DNA of 7,992 bases from an uncultured Acidobacteriota bacterium (GTDB taxonomy: Bacteria; Acidobacteriota; Terriglobia; Terriglobales; Acidobacteriaceae), in assembly GCA_903932385.1 (NCBI GenBank), contig CAIZGA010000135.1, positions 1 through 7,992 of the forward strand, given 5' to 3'. A program made the translations under genes and the position numbers. Below the pieces are notes generated by a model, which was not told where the DNA came from, did no database searches, and saw nothing but the letters and a program-made list of their open reading frames with translations. Position 1 is the first letter of the stretch, and every line of letters starts with the position of its first letter. This document shows positions 6,535 to 7,992 of this stretch, piece after piece.

Positions 6535-7063
6535 ATGTATCGATCTCGTGAGCTGGTTGCTGAACAGGAGACTGGAACTCCAAAAATGGTATTTCATGCA
6601 GCTGGCAACAATCTTCGCTTTACTCCTTTAGCTGACTTGGATGCTGGTATGGATGTGGATATTGCTGGACGTGCCAAATCCTTGCAGGTACGTGCCACTG
6701 TGCAGACTAATGATCGTTGGTTCCTGACAAACAGTAATACTGAGCAGGCTGTGCAATACACCAGCGGCGGACTCAGCACCGCGGCCTCCACTATGCACGC
6801 CAAGGCCTTACGCGAACAAGCTGAGGCCTTACGCAAAGGCTTGCGTGATACCCTCAACCCAAGATCAGTGAGTTTTCTTTCTGACTGTGCTGAGATTTGG
6901 ATGGTTGATATGGTGTTAATCTGCCATGCAGGGTTGTTCAAAAGCAAGCCTCAACCAAATGTCAGAGGTTGCATGTGGGGATGATGTTAGTAGGCGATTG
7001 TTGACAGCTGACGACCATGACAAACAAGCCTCAGAGCCCAAGCGACCAAGAACTGCCAGTTGA
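6535..7063 (+). CDS. Orphan protein with basic nuclear-localisation-like C-terminus, two exons
   Basis: Exons 6535-6867 and 6932-7063 give about 154 aa from the ATG at 6535. The frame is open upstream to about 6499, and an acceptor-like GCTGAGAG at 6494-6501 would instead make this the 3' end of the preceding gene (extra residues LDYFTIRNSRV). The N-terminal half is mixed alpha/beta (MVFHAAGNNLRFTPLADLDA, SLQVRATVQTNDRWFL). It is followed by a helical, coiled-coil-like segment, HAKALREQAEALRKGLRDTL. The tail ends SEPKRPRTAS; KRPR resembles a monopartite nuclear localisation signal. Splicing is well supported. Product and partner are unknown. Confidence 0.6.
6868..6931 (+). other. Intron, 64 bases, in the last gene
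   Basis: The donor is AGATCA|GTGAGT and the acceptor is TAATCTGCCATGCAG|GGTTGT. A TTTCTGACTG motif lies inside, early in the intron, and GTTAAT nearer the 3' end could be the branch site. Exon 1 ends in phase 0 after NPRS, and the next exon continues GCSKASLNQMSEVACGDD to a TGA at 7061-7063. Without splicing the frame ends sooner with a poorer tail. Confidence 0.8.
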
Positions 7064-7313
7064 GACCTAGAGACTTCCATAGCATACAAGCATTCATATT
7101 CGCTGTGTGCCACACCAATGTTCACGAGGAACGACCAAATTCCTGAGTCTGACTGTTTTTGGATGGCATGAAACAAGTCACTCCACAGGCTTGTGTGTCT
7201 GTACTATTTGACTTTGGAACCGCTGTTGCGAGCGCTCAATTATCTTAGCCTGACTACTCAGTAGCAACAGTGACTCAGTAATAAAACCGATAGCCCGGCC
7301 AGCATCGATGAGG
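7064..7313. other. Gene-free 3' flank
   Basis: No gene is supportable. The minus-strand frames here are short and of unremarkable composition. An AATAAA at 7280-7285, 217 bases beyond the stop of the preceding gene, is a possible polyadenylation signal. Nothing else stands out before the repeat begins at 7314. Confidence 0.5.
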
Positions 7314-7545
7314 AGTTGGTATTTGGAACTGCAGAGTATTGTAGTACCAGATTCCGTAGGGTGCAGGGGCCTCACTGCCGCCTCAGCGCCCCGCTGTGCA
7401 TGCGACCTGCATTGCTTGTCTGACGGCCACAATGCGGTGGGGGGTGGGGGGGGGGGGCGCTGTGTCTGGTTTTCAAAATACACGAGCAGGGATGCTGACT
7501 TGCACAGTAAGAGGAGTAAGCGACCCGCAGGCTGGTCCCCACGCT
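7314..7545 (+). repeat. Dispersed repeat copy R1
   Basis: It starts AGTTGGTATTTGGAACTGCA, continues through CCGTAGGGTGCAGGGG, CACTGCCGCCTCAGCGCC, GCATTGCTTGTCTGACGG and a G-rich tract (GGGGGGTGGGG...), and ends with the block shared with copy L (7458-7545). Positions 7314-7457 match copy R2 as a direct repeat. Positions 7409-7545 match copy L in inverse orientation. R1 carries about 14 extra bases after GCAGAG that R2 lacks. Confidence 0.85.
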
Positions 7546-7844
7546 CAAAGCGAGCAACAAACACAGCGTAAAAACACCTTTCCTACGACTCGCTACAAGG
7601 ATTCACGGGCCGGGTCTCTCCAACACCGAAACATCCTCAAGTGTGCTCTTTCCTTACGTGTGGCTGTCACGGTAGGGCCTGCAAAATTGGTGTGCCTCTC
7701 GCCAACTTGCCGCAGCCGACCGGCTGCCACTGTGCCACAATGCGTTGACGATGCCCTGACGAGCCCTGGCCGCCGCAGCCGCCGCCCGACGTGCGACGAG
7801 ACCCGGCAGCCACCGCCCGGCGGGCCACGATGCGAACATTTCGA
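7546..7844. other. Spacer between two direct repeat copies
   Basis: No gene is supportable. About 7546-7605 has weak, gapped similarity to the sequence beyond copy L (CCTACGA and GGATTC landmarks), suggesting the repeat is longer than its well-conserved core. Positions 7690-7830 are GC-rich with CCGCAGCCGCCGCCC-like runs and a small hairpin CAGCCG-AC-CGGCTG. Confidence 0.5.
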
Positions 7845-7984
7845 AGTTGGTAATTGGAACTGCAGAGAATTCCGTAGGGTGCAGGGGTCTCACTGCCGCC
7901 TCAGCGCCTCACTGCGCATGCGACCAGCACTGCGATCCGCATTGCTTGTCTGACGGCCACAACACGGGGGGGGGGGGGGGGGGG
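7845..7984 (+). repeat. Dispersed repeat copy R2, ending in a 19-G run
   Basis: It is a direct repeat of 7314-7457, sharing AGTTGGTA.TTGGAACTGCA, ATTCCGTAGGGTGCAGGGG, CTCACTGCCGCCTCAGCGCC, GCATGCGACC and TTGCTTGTCTGACGGCCACA. It has a short extra segment after GCGACC (AGCACTGCGATC) that looks like a local duplication. It runs into 19 consecutive G (7966-7984), then C and seven A at the window end. The downstream block found in L and R1 is not visible. Confidence 0.85.
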
Positions 7985-7992
7985 CAAAAAAA

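Noticed and set aside
7396..7953. Plus-strand frame of 185 aa at the right end
   Set aside because: It begins at GTG, runs through the repeat and poly-G tract, and has no folded-protein character.
7314..7984. CRISPR-like array from the repeated units
   Set aside because: There are only two copies, over 100 bases long, with unequal insertions and a long spacer; the window is also eukaryotic in character.
1..7992. tRNA or rRNA genes
   Set aside because: I looked for tRNA-type A and B boxes with a cloverleaf, and for rRNA-like conserved stretches, and saw none.

Overview
The window looks like nuclear DNA from a eukaryotic microbe, perhaps an alga or other protist. The reading frames are broken by short introns of about 55-85 bases with GT...AG ends. 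Coding phase is kept across the junctions, and the AT-rich gene deserts carry dispersed repeats and G/C homopolymers. There are no bacterial features: no ribosome binding sites, no tightly packed operon and no CRISPR array. I could not assign a species.

Layout from left to right. Positions 1-713 hold the 3' part, or all, of a small SAM-dependent methyltransferase-like gene on the + strand, in two exons joined by a clear 58-base intron. Positions 714-1497 hold no convincing gene: a very GC-rich block with a 21-bp tandem repeat, then a dispersed repeat copy (about 1202-1343) in minus orientation. Positions 1498-2368 hold an orphan gene on the - strand (254 aa unspliced, or 271 aa if a 55-base intron is removed). 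Positions 2369-2841 are the intergenic space between this gene and the next, which are arranged head to head. This space contains a perfect 19-bp palindrome close to the minus-strand start.

Positions 2842-5367 are one long + strand exon (842 codons) of an unrecognised, acidic protein. Downstream come several short exons (5433-5504, 5588-5712, 5788-6432) and a last pair (6502 or 6535-6867 and 6932-7063) that ends in a basic, nuclear-localisation-like tail. All of these can be joined in phase into one 1,265-aa gene using six introns of 64-83 bases, but two or three separate genes remain possible.

Positions 7064-7992 are non-coding and repeat-rich. A roughly 130-bp unit occurs twice as a direct repeat (7314-7457 and 7845-7984). 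Part of it is an inverted copy of the repeat at 1202-1343, so the orphan genes lie between inverted repeats about 6 kb apart. Every copy has a G-rich homopolymer at the same site, and the last one runs to 19 G close to the end of the window.

Only the methyltransferase-like protein has a recognisable fold. The other proteins are orphans by eye, so no pathway can be proposed. The points that stand out are the orphan gene cluster, its flanking inverted repeats and the internal repeats in its proteins.
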